Below are positions 44,049 through 51,943 of a stretch of DNA of 64,000 nt, piece by piece (position 1 is the stretch's first letter; the number at the start of each line of letters is the position of its first letter). Source of the DNA: Lonepinella koalarum. Its GTDB lineage: Bacteria > Pseudomonadota > Gammaproteobacteria > Enterobacterales > Pasteurellaceae. The stretch spans positions 1,798,001 to 1,862,000 of the forward strand of contig NZ_CP170642.1 in NCBI RefSeq assembly GCF_042926695.1, written 5' to 3'. Made by a program: the position numbers and the translations under genes. The notes beneath the pieces were generated by a model. That model was not told the origin of the DNA, ran no database searches, and saw nothing but the letters and a program-made list of their open reading frames with translations.

Positions 44049-44347
44049 ATGGCTAAATATTTTAGTTATTCTACAAATGATGACGATTTTTTTTATTTTC
44101 GACACCTTAGAACAAGCCAAGCAAGCAACGCTAGAAAAAAGCCCGTGATTTATATGAAAATTTCGGTTATGACGGTTTTTTAGATGATGAACAAATTGGG
44201 TGGATTGAAGATTGTTTCTACGGCGAAGTATTAGGGAAAATACATATCCCCAAAAGACAACCTGAAGATAGCGAAGAACAGAATTTCAAAGAGGCGTATG
44301 ACCTGGAATATCTCATTGATAAGCCTGTTCTGGTTAAGGAGAAATAA
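44049..44347 (+). pseudogene. Phage protein, frame broken
   Basis: Joined product about 98 residues: MAKYFSYSTNDDDFFIFDTLEQAKQATLEKARDLYENFG, then DEQIGWIEDCFYGEVLGKI. Extra T near 44085-44092 and extra A near 44134-44139. Resembles small acidic early proteins; no function known. Confidence 0.5.
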
Positions 44348-44624
44348 TGGCTAAATTCAAGAATAAAAAAAGAAAATTCACTATCAGATGAATTTCGAAA
44401 AAAAAGCCCATAAATATGAACGTTTTTTTAAATGATAAAATTCCAATAATTAAAAAATGAAGAAAATGCAATTGATGAAATTCTAAATTATTTTACCAAA
44501 CTAGAAACAACTGAAAGATATTTGTTTACATATGTCTTGATTCATCAATTTGTAGCAATAGGTTTTGTAGCAAAAGAAGTTGGAAAATTTGTCCGAAAAA
44601 ATAAAAGAATTATCGGGAGAATAA
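44347..44624 (+). pseudogene. Phage protein, frame broken several times
   Basis: Joined product about 90 residues: MAKFKNKKENSLSDEFRKKAHKYERFL, then DEILNYFTKLETTERYLFTYVLIHQFVAIGF. Five extra bases in A/T runs; the length remainder agrees. Start overlaps the preceding stop (TAATG). Confidence 0.4.
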
Positions 44625-44643
44625 AGGCTCTCACGAGCCTTTC
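44622..44643 (-). terminator. Convergent hairpin after RHH gene 3
   Basis: AAAGGCTC/GAGCCTTT stem between the converging 44347 and 44816 genes. Confidence 0.5.
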
Positions 44644-44816
44644 ACCTGTTTAAAACACTCCACCGCTTGAATAATCAACTGATTCTGCGGAATGCCGTGT
44701 TGTTGGCTCAACCGCTCAATTTCCGCAATCACTTCAAGGGGAAGTTTAAAGCCTTTTTGACGAATCCCACGCTTTTCATTGCTGCGGTTCACAATTTCGG
44801 TTCTTGACAATGCCAT
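44631..44816 (-). CDS. Ribbon-helix-helix protein, module 3
   Basis: 61 residues, intact. MALSRTEIVNRSNEKRGIRQKGFKL gives the basic N-terminus and beta strand; PLEVIAEIERLSQQHG and QNQLIIQAVECFKQ are the two helices. Start context AAGGAATTTATTATGGC is shared with modules 1 and 2. Predicted DNA-binding autorepressor of the peptide operon. Confidence 0.75.
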   Translation of the reverse strand: MALSRTEIVNRSNEKRGIRQKGFKLPLEVIAEIERLSQQHGIPQNQLIIQAVECFKQVKGS

Positions 44817-44841
44817 AATAAATTCCTTATAATTTGAAGAA

Positions 44842-44864
44842 CTAGGGAGCCGGTAACTCCCTAG
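44842..44864 (-). promoter_or_regulatory. Hairpin between peptide and RHH gene, module 3
   Basis: CTAGGGAG/CTCCCTAG, an eight-bp perfect stem with a seven-base loop, in the same position as the hairpins of modules 1 and 2. Confidence 0.55.
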
Positions 44865-44876
44865 TAAATTATCAGA

Positions 44877-44936
44877 TTAGTAAACTGGCATTGACCAGAG
44901 TAATAAAATGATAATCAGGATAATGTATTTGAACAT
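44877..44936 (-). CDS. Ibs-like hydrophobic peptide, module 3
   Basis: 19 residues: MFKYIILIIILLLWSMPVY. The Shine-Dalgarno sequence AAGGA is locked in a local hairpin, ATCCTT (44964-44959) with AAGGAT (44948-44943). The ending Pro-Val-Tyr is the same as in module 2. Membrane-inserting by composition; a type I-like toxin is the working hypothesis. Confidence 0.55.
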   Translation of the reverse strand: MFKYIILIIILLLWSMPVY

Positions 44937-44964
44937 TTGGTTATCCTTCTTCAAGCATAAGGAT

Positions 44965-45038
44965 TAAGCCTTTACACTCACTTTCAGGCTTCCCCCTGAA
45001 AGTGATTATATTATAAGTTGGTTTTCCAACTAAAACAA
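44965..45038 (-). promoter_or_regulatory. Promoter, operator and leader hairpin of module 3
   Basis: TTGTTT (45038-45033), 17 bases, TATAAT (45015-45010); a second TATAAT overlaps at 45010-45005. The 16-bp palindrome AGTTGGTTTTCCAACT (45016-45031) fills the spacer. The transcript begins with CACTTTCAG...CTGAAAGTG, a perfect stem at 44979-45004. Confidence 0.65.
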
Positions 45039-45050
45039 GCAAATTTTAAG

Positions 45051-45078
45051 AAAGCCTACAAGTTTTTGTAGGCTTTTT
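45051..45078 (-). terminator. Bidirectional terminator after the DUF4145 gene
   Basis: AAGCCTACA/TGTAGGCTT stem with T-rich sequence on both sides. Confidence 0.75.
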
Positions 45079-45742
45079 TTATTTGACAGGAATCATCGCC
45101 GGCAAGGTAAAGGTATATTGCAAAAACAGCTGCGTAAACAGGCGCAGCTCTTGCAATTCATCAAGCGAAATATCATCGTGCGTGGCATCATTACCCAGCG
45201 CACGAATACGGTGCGCAAAATCGCCCATTGATTTTACTAGCAAGCCATTTTTCACTAACGCGTTAATGCGCCAATTTAGATTTTTATCAGTATTATCATC
45301 AAGCAGTTTCAGGGCAAATTCCAACGTTTTGCGAAAACCTAAACCTGAATAGGCAATCATTAAACGGTCGCCACGAGCCTGTAAAAAATAACTGTTCAGC
45401 GCCTGTTAATTGCTCAGCAATATTGTTTGGTAAATGTGCAGGAACTTCAGGCTTAGGCGGTTTAGGCAACCATTCGGGATCGAAATCAAGCAAGTCAAAC
45501 AGACTATCCTTTTCTCGCCAGTCTGCGTGTTTTCTAAATGCATCAATTGCTATCAGGTCAGCAGGGTTTTTCTCATTAAAGCCAAGGCTTGCCACAATGC
45601 CATGCCCACAATAATTGCAGGTTGCTAATATCGAATAGACATCAAAAGGTACGCTTTTCACTTTTCGCTGCACAAAGCCACCGACTTCAAACGCCACATC
45701 TTTCTTACCGCAATGCGGACAATCATAACCAAAGGTAATCAT
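45079..45742 (-). pseudogene. DUF4145-like protein with zinc ribbon, frame broken
   Basis: Joined product about 220 residues: zinc ribbon CPHCGKKD ... CNYCGHG at 9-50, and a DUF4145-type domain with GFRKTLEFALKLL and HRIRALGNDATHDD. One extra T in the run near 45386-45391. DUF4145 occurs in defence-associated and restriction-linked proteins; here it stands alone and its role is unknown. Divergent from the 45744 gene with one base between the starts. Confidence 0.65.
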
Positions 45743-45743
45743 T

Positions 45744-45926
45744 ATGGAATCCTTACAAATATTCACCCAATTTATTGACAACACGGTTAATGAACCGAAC
45801 GCCAATAGCCTATTGCACACATTCTACACGAATTTATCCGAACACGAAAAAGAAATCTTTGTCATCGCCCTAATCGGACACGCCACCACCACGCACAAAT
45901 TGCTGGAATACGAAAGAATGAAATAA
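45744..45926 (+). CDS. Small phage protein
   Basis: 60 residues, intact: MESLQIFTQFIDNTVNEPN, NLSEHEKEIFVIALIGHATTTHKLLEYERMK. Helical. Followed by a terminator at 45967-45993. Divergent from the DUF4145 gene; function unknown. Confidence 0.5.
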   Translation: MESLQIFTQFIDNTVNEPNANSLLHTFYTNLSEHEKEIFVIALIGHATTTHKLLEYERMK

Positions 45927-45966
45927 TTTGACACCCCACCGCTCTTTCGGTAAGATAACCGCACAT

Positions 45967-45993
45967 TCAAGCCGTCCCAAACGGCTTTTTTTA
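45967..45993 (+). terminator. Intrinsic terminator
   Basis: AGCCGT/ACGGCT stem followed by seven T. Confidence 0.75.
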
Positions 45994-46005
45994 TAGGAGC
46001 TGAAA

Positions 46006-46135
46006 ATGGCTGAACAATTCGATCTTGAATTATTTGAAAATGATGCACATCAAAACGGTATTCGTTATTGGATAGCACATGACTTTATGCAACATCTTGG
46101 CTATGAATCTTGGAACACCTTCAAAAGTGTTATCA
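46006..46135 (+). pseudogene. DinD/BRO-N-like gene, interrupted by IS element
   Basis: The first 43 codons (MAEQFDLELFENDAHQ, IRYWIAHDFMQHLGYESWNTFKSVI) match the N-terminus of DinD/BRO-N-like DNA-damage-induced or antirepressor proteins. The reading is cut by the IS200/IS605 element at 46136. Nothing after the element resumes it convincingly, so a deletion may have accompanied insertion. Confidence 0.6.
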
Positions 46136-46297
46136 TTGACATCCTCCCCGCCCTAAAGGATGGGGATTCCTACTAGCTCCCCCCTTTCGGGGGCTACTCT
46201 CGGTGGGTTCTTGCTGCTGATCTCTAATGAGATTCACTTCACAAGCTCTACGGGTATGTCCTACCCTGTTCAGATGACAGATGACAGATGACAGAAG
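46136..46297 (-). ncRNA. Probable TnpB guide (omega/re) RNA region
   Basis: Structured right-end sequence downstream of tnpB, where TnpB-associated RNAs are made. Its guide would be the flanking sequence read leftward from 46135. A short repeat of GATGACA (46273-46292) lies just after the tnpB stop. Inferred from the family, not from a covariance search. Confidence 0.45.
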
Positions 46298-47449
46298 TCA
46301 GAAGACAGTTTCTAATTGTAGTCTGCCTTTGGTTAATATATTTATCGCTCCAACTACATCGGCATTTTCACTGTAGCCACATTCAATGCACTCAAAATGC
46401 GATTGGGTTTCCCGATTTTCTTTGGCAACCAGTCCGCAACAAGGGCAAGTTCGACTGGTATTTTGTGGGGGTCACAGCAACCAAAAAATCCGCCACGCCA
46501 TTGGGTTTTGTAGTCTAGTTGTCGGCGAAACTCGAACCAAGATTGATCCAATATCGAACGATTTAACCCCGATTTTTTGGCTTACATTTTTGCCAGGTTC
46601 TTCCACCGTGCCTTTTGCCGATTTTGACATGTTGGCAACTTGCAAATCTTCAACGTAGATCATGGCGTGGTTTTTGCTGATTTGGTTTGAAGTTTGATGC
46701 AAGAAGTTTTTGCGACAATTGGCGATTTTATGGTGTAGTTTGGCGATTTTCGCCTTTAATTTCTGCCAATTTTGACTGAATTTAACTTTGTTTTTTGAGC
46801 TGTTTTTGTAGCTTCGCTAATTTGCCTTTGTAGGTTTTGAACGCATTGAGCGGAGCGAAAAAATACGCCATTGGAAAGGGTAGCAAAACGAGCGATTCCC
46901 ATATCAATACCAATTTCTCCGCCTTTGTGCGTTGGAATTTCCGCTTCAAATTCCGTTTGAATACTCACGAAAAAAATGACCGCACTTTTGGCTTACCGTG
47001 ACATTTTTAATCTCACCGATGACTTTTCGGCTGTTGAAATAGCGAACCCAGCCGATTTTAGGCAAATACAAGCGATTATTTCCTTGCTCCAGTTTGCAGC
47101 CTTGCGGAAAACGAAAACTGTCTTTTAAGCCTTTTTTTCTTGAATTTGGGAAAATCTGCTCGCTTTTGGAAAAAAATTTTTTAAACGCTACTTCAAGGTC
47201 TTTTAATGACTGTTGCAACACTTGACTGTGGCAATCTTTCAGCCATTCCCATTGTTTTTTCCAGCTTGGTAACAGATTAGCGATTTTGGTGTAACTAAAT
47301 TTAAATTGATTATCCTGCTCGTACTGCTCATTTTGCCACGCTAACGCCTGATTGAACACGAAACGAGAACAGCCACAAAACTGTTTGATTTTGCGAGTTT
47401 GTTCGCCGTTTGGTCTGATTTCAAATTTAAAGGCTTTGCGGATTAACAT
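46298..47449 (-). pseudogene. tnpB: TnpB RNA-guided nuclease, frame broken
   Basis: Joined product about 382 residues. MLIRKAFKFEIRPNGEQ opening; RuvC-like Asp in IGIDMGIARFATLS, Glu in MIYVEDLQVANMSKSAKG, zinc finger CPCCG...CIECG and final Asp in ENADVVGAINIL. All three catalytic acids are encoded. Six extra bases in homopolymers break it; length is a multiple of three, as six predicts. TnpB cuts DNA at guide-matched sites and favours retention of the element. Confidence 0.8.
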
Positions 47450-47494
47450 GGGCTTAGGTTAAAATAGGATTTTCTCTTATTTTACACTTGGTCT

Positions 47495-47915
47495 ATGAAA
47501 AAAAGAAACAGAAATTAGACATGGAAGACACTGTGTTTTTAATATGCACATTCATTTAGTCTTTGTCACTAAATATCGCAGAGATGTTTTCACCAAAACG
47601 ATACTTGATGAATTACAAGAGATTTTTTTCCAATGTTTGTCAGGATTTTGGGGCTACATTAGTAGAATTTGACGGCGAAGATGATCACGTTCATCTGCTT
47701 GTGGAATATCCGCCTAAAGTAGCGGTATCAGTGCTTGTGAATAGCTTAAAGGGCGTATCTAGTCGTTTGATTAGAAAGAAAAAAACATCCAAGCATACAG
47801 AAAAAAACTCTGGGGCAATCAGCTTTGGTCACCGTCTTATTTTGCTGGTAGTTGTGGCGGTGCACCAATATCAATTATTCGCCAATATATCGAGCAACAA
47901 CAAACGCCCGATTAA
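47495..47915 (+). pseudogene. tnpA: TnpA Y1 transposase (HUH), frame broken
   Basis: Joined product about 139 residues: MKKETEIRHGRHCVFNMHIHLVFVTKYRRDVF, HUH motif in EDDHVHLLVEYPP, catalytic Tyr in ISIIRQYIEQQQ. Four extra bases (runs near 47497-47504, 47625-47631, 47781-47787, 47803-47809); the length remainder agrees. Excises and inserts the element as single strands. Confidence 0.8.
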
Positions 47916-48210
47916 GTTAGGTTGAAAACGGCTTCGCCGTTTGTGCCTTATATCACCGCCCTAAAGGGCAGTGTTTTACGGCACGATCAGATAAAAATAG
48001 AAAATTACTCAAAATTTGAGTACAATCAATTCGTGTTAACAGAGATATGCTTAGGCTTTCTCAATGACGACATATTCAGGGTAGGACATACCCGTAGAGC
48101 TTGTGAAGTGAATATCGTTAGATGTCAGCAACAAGAACCCACCGAGAGTAGCCCCCTGAAAGGGGGGAGCTAGTAGGAATCCCCGTCCTTTAGGGCAGGG
48201 AGGATGTCAA

Positions 48211-48309
48211 CTAACCAGTTACCGAAACCAAAACCTATGAAGAATTACGCAGCACGGTAAAATTAAGGCAAAAATTGACCGCACTTTAACAGGTGCGGTT
48301 TTTTATTAT
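48211..48309 (+). pseudogene. Gene remnant and uptake-signal terminator
   Basis: One frame reads VTETKTYEELRSTVKLRQ and stops at 48288, like the C-terminus of a lost gene. ACCGCAC/GTGCGGT hairpin with T-run (48281-48308) terminates it. Probably the tail of whatever the element or a linked deletion removed. Confidence 0.45.
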
Positions 48310-48348
48310 CAAAATTTTGTATCAACCCAACTAAACAAGGAAACCCAC

Positions 48349-48981
48349 ATGATTAAACTTCATTTTAACATCGCCCTACTCAAGGCAGCTAATTTAGCGA
48401 CAGCCAAAGATTATGACCCTTTTCTTAAAGGGGTTTACGTCAATCTAGCGGATTTAAGTTTACAGGCGACAAACAGATACATCGCCTTTATCTCTAAACC
48501 TGAATCACTTTCACTCATCGAAGGCGAACGCAAAGGTGGCTTTGTATTACCATCTGAACTCGTCAAGCAGATTCTTTCTGTCAAAATTGATAAGAAAATA
48601 TCAGAAGAACATACTCTTTATCTTGAATTTGACCCAGATTCACAGGAAATCACCGCCACGATTAAATCAATGACGTTAAAGAGTCAAGCGACACAAGAAC
48701 GATTTCCAAGCATTGCTAATGTCTATGTAATAACGCCATTGTTATTACAATCAGATGGAAATATACAAGTTTGTTATTACACGCCTTACTTGAAAATCCT
48801 AGATAACATGCTCAAAGCCCTAAGTATTATACCGACTATTGGTGCTGACAAAGGTGTGCGACTTCATTTTGGCGAAAACAAAACTATTGCAGAGTTTCCC
48901 GATAATATTGCTCAATTGGTAATTATGGGCATGCAAGATAATGAAACCCCTAACAACTGGCAATATCAATTAACTAAATAA
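48349..48981 (+). CDS. Sliding-clamp-like phage protein
   Basis: 210 residues, intact. LLKAANLATAKDYDPFLKGVYVNLADLSLQATNRYIAFISK and GFVLPSELVKQIL resemble the repeated strand-helix domain of DnaN (beta clamp), where LxAtDgxRlA-type and (L)P-x-ELv motifs recur. At about two domains it is shorter than DnaN (366). It may act as a phage clamp or clamp modifier. Resemblance by eye only. Confidence 0.5.
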   Translation: MIKLHFNIALLKAANLATAKDYDPFLKGVYVNLADLSLQATNRYIAFISKPESLSLIEGERKGGFVLPSELVKQILSVKIDKKISEEHTLYLEFDPDSQEITATIKSMTLKSQATQERFPSIANVYVITPLLLQSDGNIQVCYYTPYLKILDNMLKALSIIPTIGADKGVRLHFGENKTIAEFPDNIAQLVIMGMQDNETPNNWQYQLTK

Positions 48982-48991
48982 GGAAAATCCA

Positions 48992-49255
48992 ATGAACCTA
49001 AACGATTTAAATAAAGTCCTTTTTGACAATCTAAACCGAATAAATAATCCTGATTTAAGTGGCGAGCAATTAAAAGATACGATTGAACAAAGCAAAGCAG
49101 TTGCCAGTGTGGCGGGACAAATTATCAGCCTTGGCGAACTTGCTTTACGCGGTCAAGAATTAGCATGCAAGCAAAACAAGGATTATTGCCCGATTATGCC
49201 GGCGTTATTGCAAGTGACAAATGAAACTAAGGTGATTAATCAAGAAACTAATTGA
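48992..49255 (+). CDS. Phage protein of unknown function
   Basis: 87 residues, intact, helical: MNLNDLNKVLFDNLNRI, QLKDTIEQSKAVASVAGQIISLGELALRGQ. Similar small proteins are common in Pasteurellaceae and Mu-like prophage early regions. Eleven bases behind the clamp-like gene. Confidence 0.5.
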   Translation: MNLNDLNKVLFDNLNRINNPDLSGEQLKDTIEQSKAVASVAGQIISLGELALRGQELACKQNKDYCPIMPALLQVTNETKVINQETN

Positions 49256-49271
49256 TACAGGAGAAACAACC

Positions 49272-49897
49272 ATGCCAAAAGGAATCTATGTAAAATGGAC
49301 ACCTGAAATGCTAACGTTTATTAAGTTATTTCAACCTTATTTCCGTTATTCAGAAATTGCTGAAATGATGAAAGAAGAATTTGGTATCACACTAACGACT
49401 AACCAAATCTCATTTAAACTCAATAAACTCGGCATCTATCGTGAGAACAGCGGACGATTCCAGAAAGGACATCAAACTTGGAATAAAGGCATAAAAAAGC
49501 CCATGGGCGAAAATAGGTAAATGCCGAGAATTTCATTTTTAAAAAGGGGCATACACCCTCCCGAACTCGCCCAATTGGTGATGAGCGCTATAGCCAAAAA
49601 GATAATCAAATATATGTCAAAGTGTCTGATATTCGTTATGCAAAGAAGAGTGTTAATTGGCGCCCGCGCGCCCACCTTGTTTGGCAAAAGCATTTCGGCG
49701 AGATTCCCAAAGGCTACATTGTTTGGCACAAAAATGGCAACTCCACTGATGACCGTATTGAAAATTTAGAACTCATCACACGTCAAGAAGCGGCTCAGCT
49801 GGCTCACAAAGGTTATTACGATACCCATGACAGCCTTAAACCACTTAAACGTCAAGTTATCAATCTAGAAACCGCAGTCTACAACAAGGGAAAGTAA
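49272..49897 (+). pseudogene. HNH homing-type endonuclease, frame broken
   Basis: Joined product about 207 residues: MPKGIYVKWTPEMLTFIKLFQPYFRYSEIAEMMKEEFG helix-turn-helix, zinc-free linker FQKGHQTWNKG, HNH core RPRAHLVWQKHFGEIPKGYIVWHKNGNSTDDRIENLELITR. Extra bases near 49508-49514 and 49533-49537. Probably a free-standing homing endonuclease; such genes move between phages. Confidence 0.75.
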
Positions 49898-49898
49898 G

Positions 49899-50501
49899 AT
49901 GTACATTGTATTAAATGAACAACCGAGCCTAAGCGAACCTACCAAACTCGCCTTAAAATCTATTAAGCAGGCAATGAAAGATGCAAAGGAATTAGGGCAA
50001 ACCGCTATTTATGAAATTTTATCCGATGCTTACGAAAATATCAGAGACTTAATCACGCTTTATCAAGCCGATAGTGACCGATTAGACGCCTTTCAAACCT
50101 TACCAGAATGTCCGGCTCCTGATATTCGCCGTTTTATTGATACGCACCCTAAATTATTATTCAAAGAAAAAAGGAGCGGAAAAATGACCGCAGTTTCTTT
50201 AAATACCCAAATGAGTAACTTGTTTAATAAATTAGTCCGGATTTCGGCATTAAGTGGGAATAAATTTAAACAAGAACGGCAAATCAATCAAAAACATCAA
50301 CGCGAGCTAAAATCCACTAAAACCATCTCACAATTAATAACCACACAAGGAACGCATTTAACTTGTGCAGAAAAGAAACAACGAGCGAAAGCCATTGAGC
50401 AAATGGTCGAACGACAAAGCCAAATCAAGCTCACCAAACAATTAATCAAACAACAGAACAGGGAAGCCGTCGAAAGGAGTACAAAAAGGCAGACGCTATG
50501 A
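49899..50501 (+). CDS. Phage protein, helical and basic
   Basis: 200 residues, intact. Residues 1-75 are helical (SEPTKLALKSIKQAMKDAKELG); the second half is Lys/Gln-rich with a long helix (CAEKKQRAKAIEQMVERQSQIKLTKQLIKQQNR). No family recognised. Ends in overlap with the next HNH-like gene. Confidence 0.55.
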   Translation: MYIVLNEQPSLSEPTKLALKSIKQAMKDAKELGQTAIYEILSDAYENIRDLITLYQADSDRLDAFQTLPECPAPDIRRFIDTHPKLLFKEKRSGKMTAVSLNTQMSNLFNKLVRISALSGNKFKQERQINQKHQRELKSTKTISQLITTQGTHLTCAEKKQRAKAIEQMVERQSQIKLTKQLIKQQNREAVERSTKRQTL

Positions 50502-50950
50502 CCGCATCACCCGAGATTCAGCGGATGAAGTCTTTTCACAATGTGTCAGGTTACGAGCCAATTGTACCTGTGAAATTTGCGGAATGGTATTCTCACCGAA
50601 TAATATGAAAAATCTACATTGCTGTCACTGGTACGGAAGGGGAATACAAGCATTACGCTACGACCCCAATAACGCGGTTGCATTATGCCGAAATTGCCAT
50701 TTTGCATCAGACAAAACAACGGAAGGACGAACCAAATTTGGACAAATGATGAAAAAAGAGATTAGGAGATTTAGGGTCACTCGCTTTGCAACTTAAAGTC
50801 AAAGATAAAAAACCGCTAACACTCAGTAAACAACAAATCACTGCTCACTACGCCATTATCGCCCGGCATTTACGCCAACTCCGCCACCAAGGACGAGAAG
50901 ACTTTATTAACTTTTCCGGTTTAGATATTTATCAAAAGGAAACCCTATGA
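50446..50950 (+). pseudogene. HNH/zinc-finger nuclease-like protein, frame broken
   Basis: RYDRITRDSADEVFSQCVRLRANCTCEICG, HCCHWYGRGIQALRYDPNNAVALCRNCHF is a CxxC...H...CxxC HNH-type domain; the C-terminus SLALQLKVKDKKPLTLSKQQITAHYAIIARHLRQLR is in another frame after one extra A near 50752-50757. The start is uncertain; ATG 50498 is out of frame with the domain. A phage resolvase or recombination nuclease is plausible. Confidence 0.55.
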
Positions 50951-51300
50951 ATGAAATAAAAACCAGCCTTTCGGCTTATGATTTTAATGAAATGCTGAAC
51001 TACGCCGTCCGCTACTGTCTAGAACGCCACAGCTACGCTGTATGGGACGGACAGCAGTACATCAAAAAATACTGGCAATTGCTAGACAACAAAACCAAAA
51101 CCATTATCGCCCAAGACATACAACGACATCTTGAAATGTACGAAGAATCCCAACAGGATTACTATTTCAAACTGGATTATGAATCTTGGGCTAATACCCT
51201 AAACTGGATACAACAACAACCCACCACCCCAACCAACAACAAAAAATCACTTGAAATCCCCATTATCTCACAGGAGAAATACAATGCTAAACACAATTAA
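50947..51300 (+). CDS. Hypothetical phage protein
   Basis: 117 residues, intact. Aromatic-rich helical body (MLNYAVRYCLERHSYAVWDGQQYIKKYWQLL) and a proline/threonine linker near 95. Starts in the stop of the preceding gene. No family recognised. Confidence 0.5.
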   Translation: MNEIKTSLSAYDFNEMLNYAVRYCLERHSYAVWDGQQYIKKYWQLLDNKTKTIIAQDIQRHLEMYEESQQDYYFKLDYESWANTLNWIQQQPTTPTNNKKSLEIPIISQEKYNAKHN

Positions 51301-51622
51301 ACAATGGTTCAAAAGCAAAAACAGCCTAATCACCACCATTCAACGCCTAGACAAAGAGATAGACGAAACCAACGAAAAGGCTCGAGAATATTCAAACATC
51401 GCTCAATCCGTAAATGCCCTGTTAGAACAAAGCAGGATCATGTACAAAGAAAAATGCGTAGAACTCGCCCAGCTCAACGCCAAACTCCACAACCAACAAA
51501 TCCAACACGAAAACAAGATTACAGGCTTGCAAAAGGTTATTGATAATCAGGCAAAAGATATTTTGCAACTCAAAGCAAAATTAGAAAAGAAAAAACAACG
51601 GTATTTCAAAAGAAGAAAATAA
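51284..51622 (+). CDS. Coiled-coil phage protein
   Basis: 112 residues from MLNTIKQWFKSKNSL; almost entirely coiled coil, ending KKKQRYFKRRK. ATG 51284 has GGAG upstream and overlaps the previous gene by 17 bases. Function unknown. Confidence 0.5.
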   Translation: MLNTIKQWFKSKNSLITTIQRLDKEIDETNEKAREYSNIAQSVNALLEQSRIMYKEKCVELAQLNAKLHNQQIQHENKITGLQKVIDNQAKDILQLKAKLEKKKQRYFKRRK

Positions 51623-51631
51623 GGGGGAATT

Positions 51632-51943
51632 ATGGAACAGGCAATATCCTTACAAACCGTGTCAAAAATGCTCAACATGAGTTATTCCGCCGTGTATAAC
51701 AACCGCTTGCGTTGGGGAGCATTTCAAATGGAAGGTTCAAGATTGTGGCGAATTTTCCCGTCAGTGCTTGAAAAACACTGTAAAAAGCAGAATAATGTTT
51801 GTCGGCTAGAAATACAGGTCGGCGATAAGGAGCATTTAACATGTCGATCTACAAAAAATCAAACGGTATCTGGTGGATTGATTTCAGAACGCCAAGCGGT
51901 CAAAGAATTAGACACTCTGCTAAAACGACTGAAAAAAAGTTAG
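51632..51943 (+). CDS. xis: Excisionase-like DNA-binding protein
   Basis: 103 residues. N-terminal MerR/AlpA-like winged helix (AISLQTVSKMLNMSYSAVYNNRLRWGAFQMEGSRLWRIFPSVLEKHCK). The C-terminal part (TCRSTKNQTVSGGLISERQAVKELDTLL) overlaps the integrase gene by 103 bases in another frame and resembles the end of enteric phage excisionase-like proteins. Expected to bend attachment-site DNA and favour excision. Confidence 0.65.
   Translation: MEQAISLQTVSKMLNMSYSAVYNNRLRWGAFQMEGSRLWRIFPSVLEKHCKKQNNVCRLEIQVGDKEHLTCRSTKNQTVSGGLISERQAVKELDTLLKRLKKS

Larger units (their letters stand above)
46136..48210. mobile_element. IS200/IS605-family element with tnpA and tnpB
   Basis: About 2.07 kb, bounded by TTGACATCC and GGATGTCAA. 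The outer 135 bases of both ends are inverted copies of each other at roughly 90 % identity, each with a GCCCTAAAGGA hairpin and CCCCCTTT...GGGGG stem. Divergent tnpB (leftward) and tnpA (rightward) start in the middle. Inserted in the DinD/BRO-like gene. No target duplication outside the TTGAC core is visible, as expected for the single-strand transposition of this family. Confidence 0.8.

Noticed and set aside
46288..46702. Several overlapping frames between 46.3 and 46.7 kb
   Set aside because: Fragments and shadows of the broken tnpB reading.
29300..50800. Programmed ribosomal frameshifting as the reason for the split genes
   Set aside because: Nearly every gene class is affected, including recT, ssb, tnpA and tnpB that are normally single-frame, at varied runs without a common slippery motif or pseudoknot.
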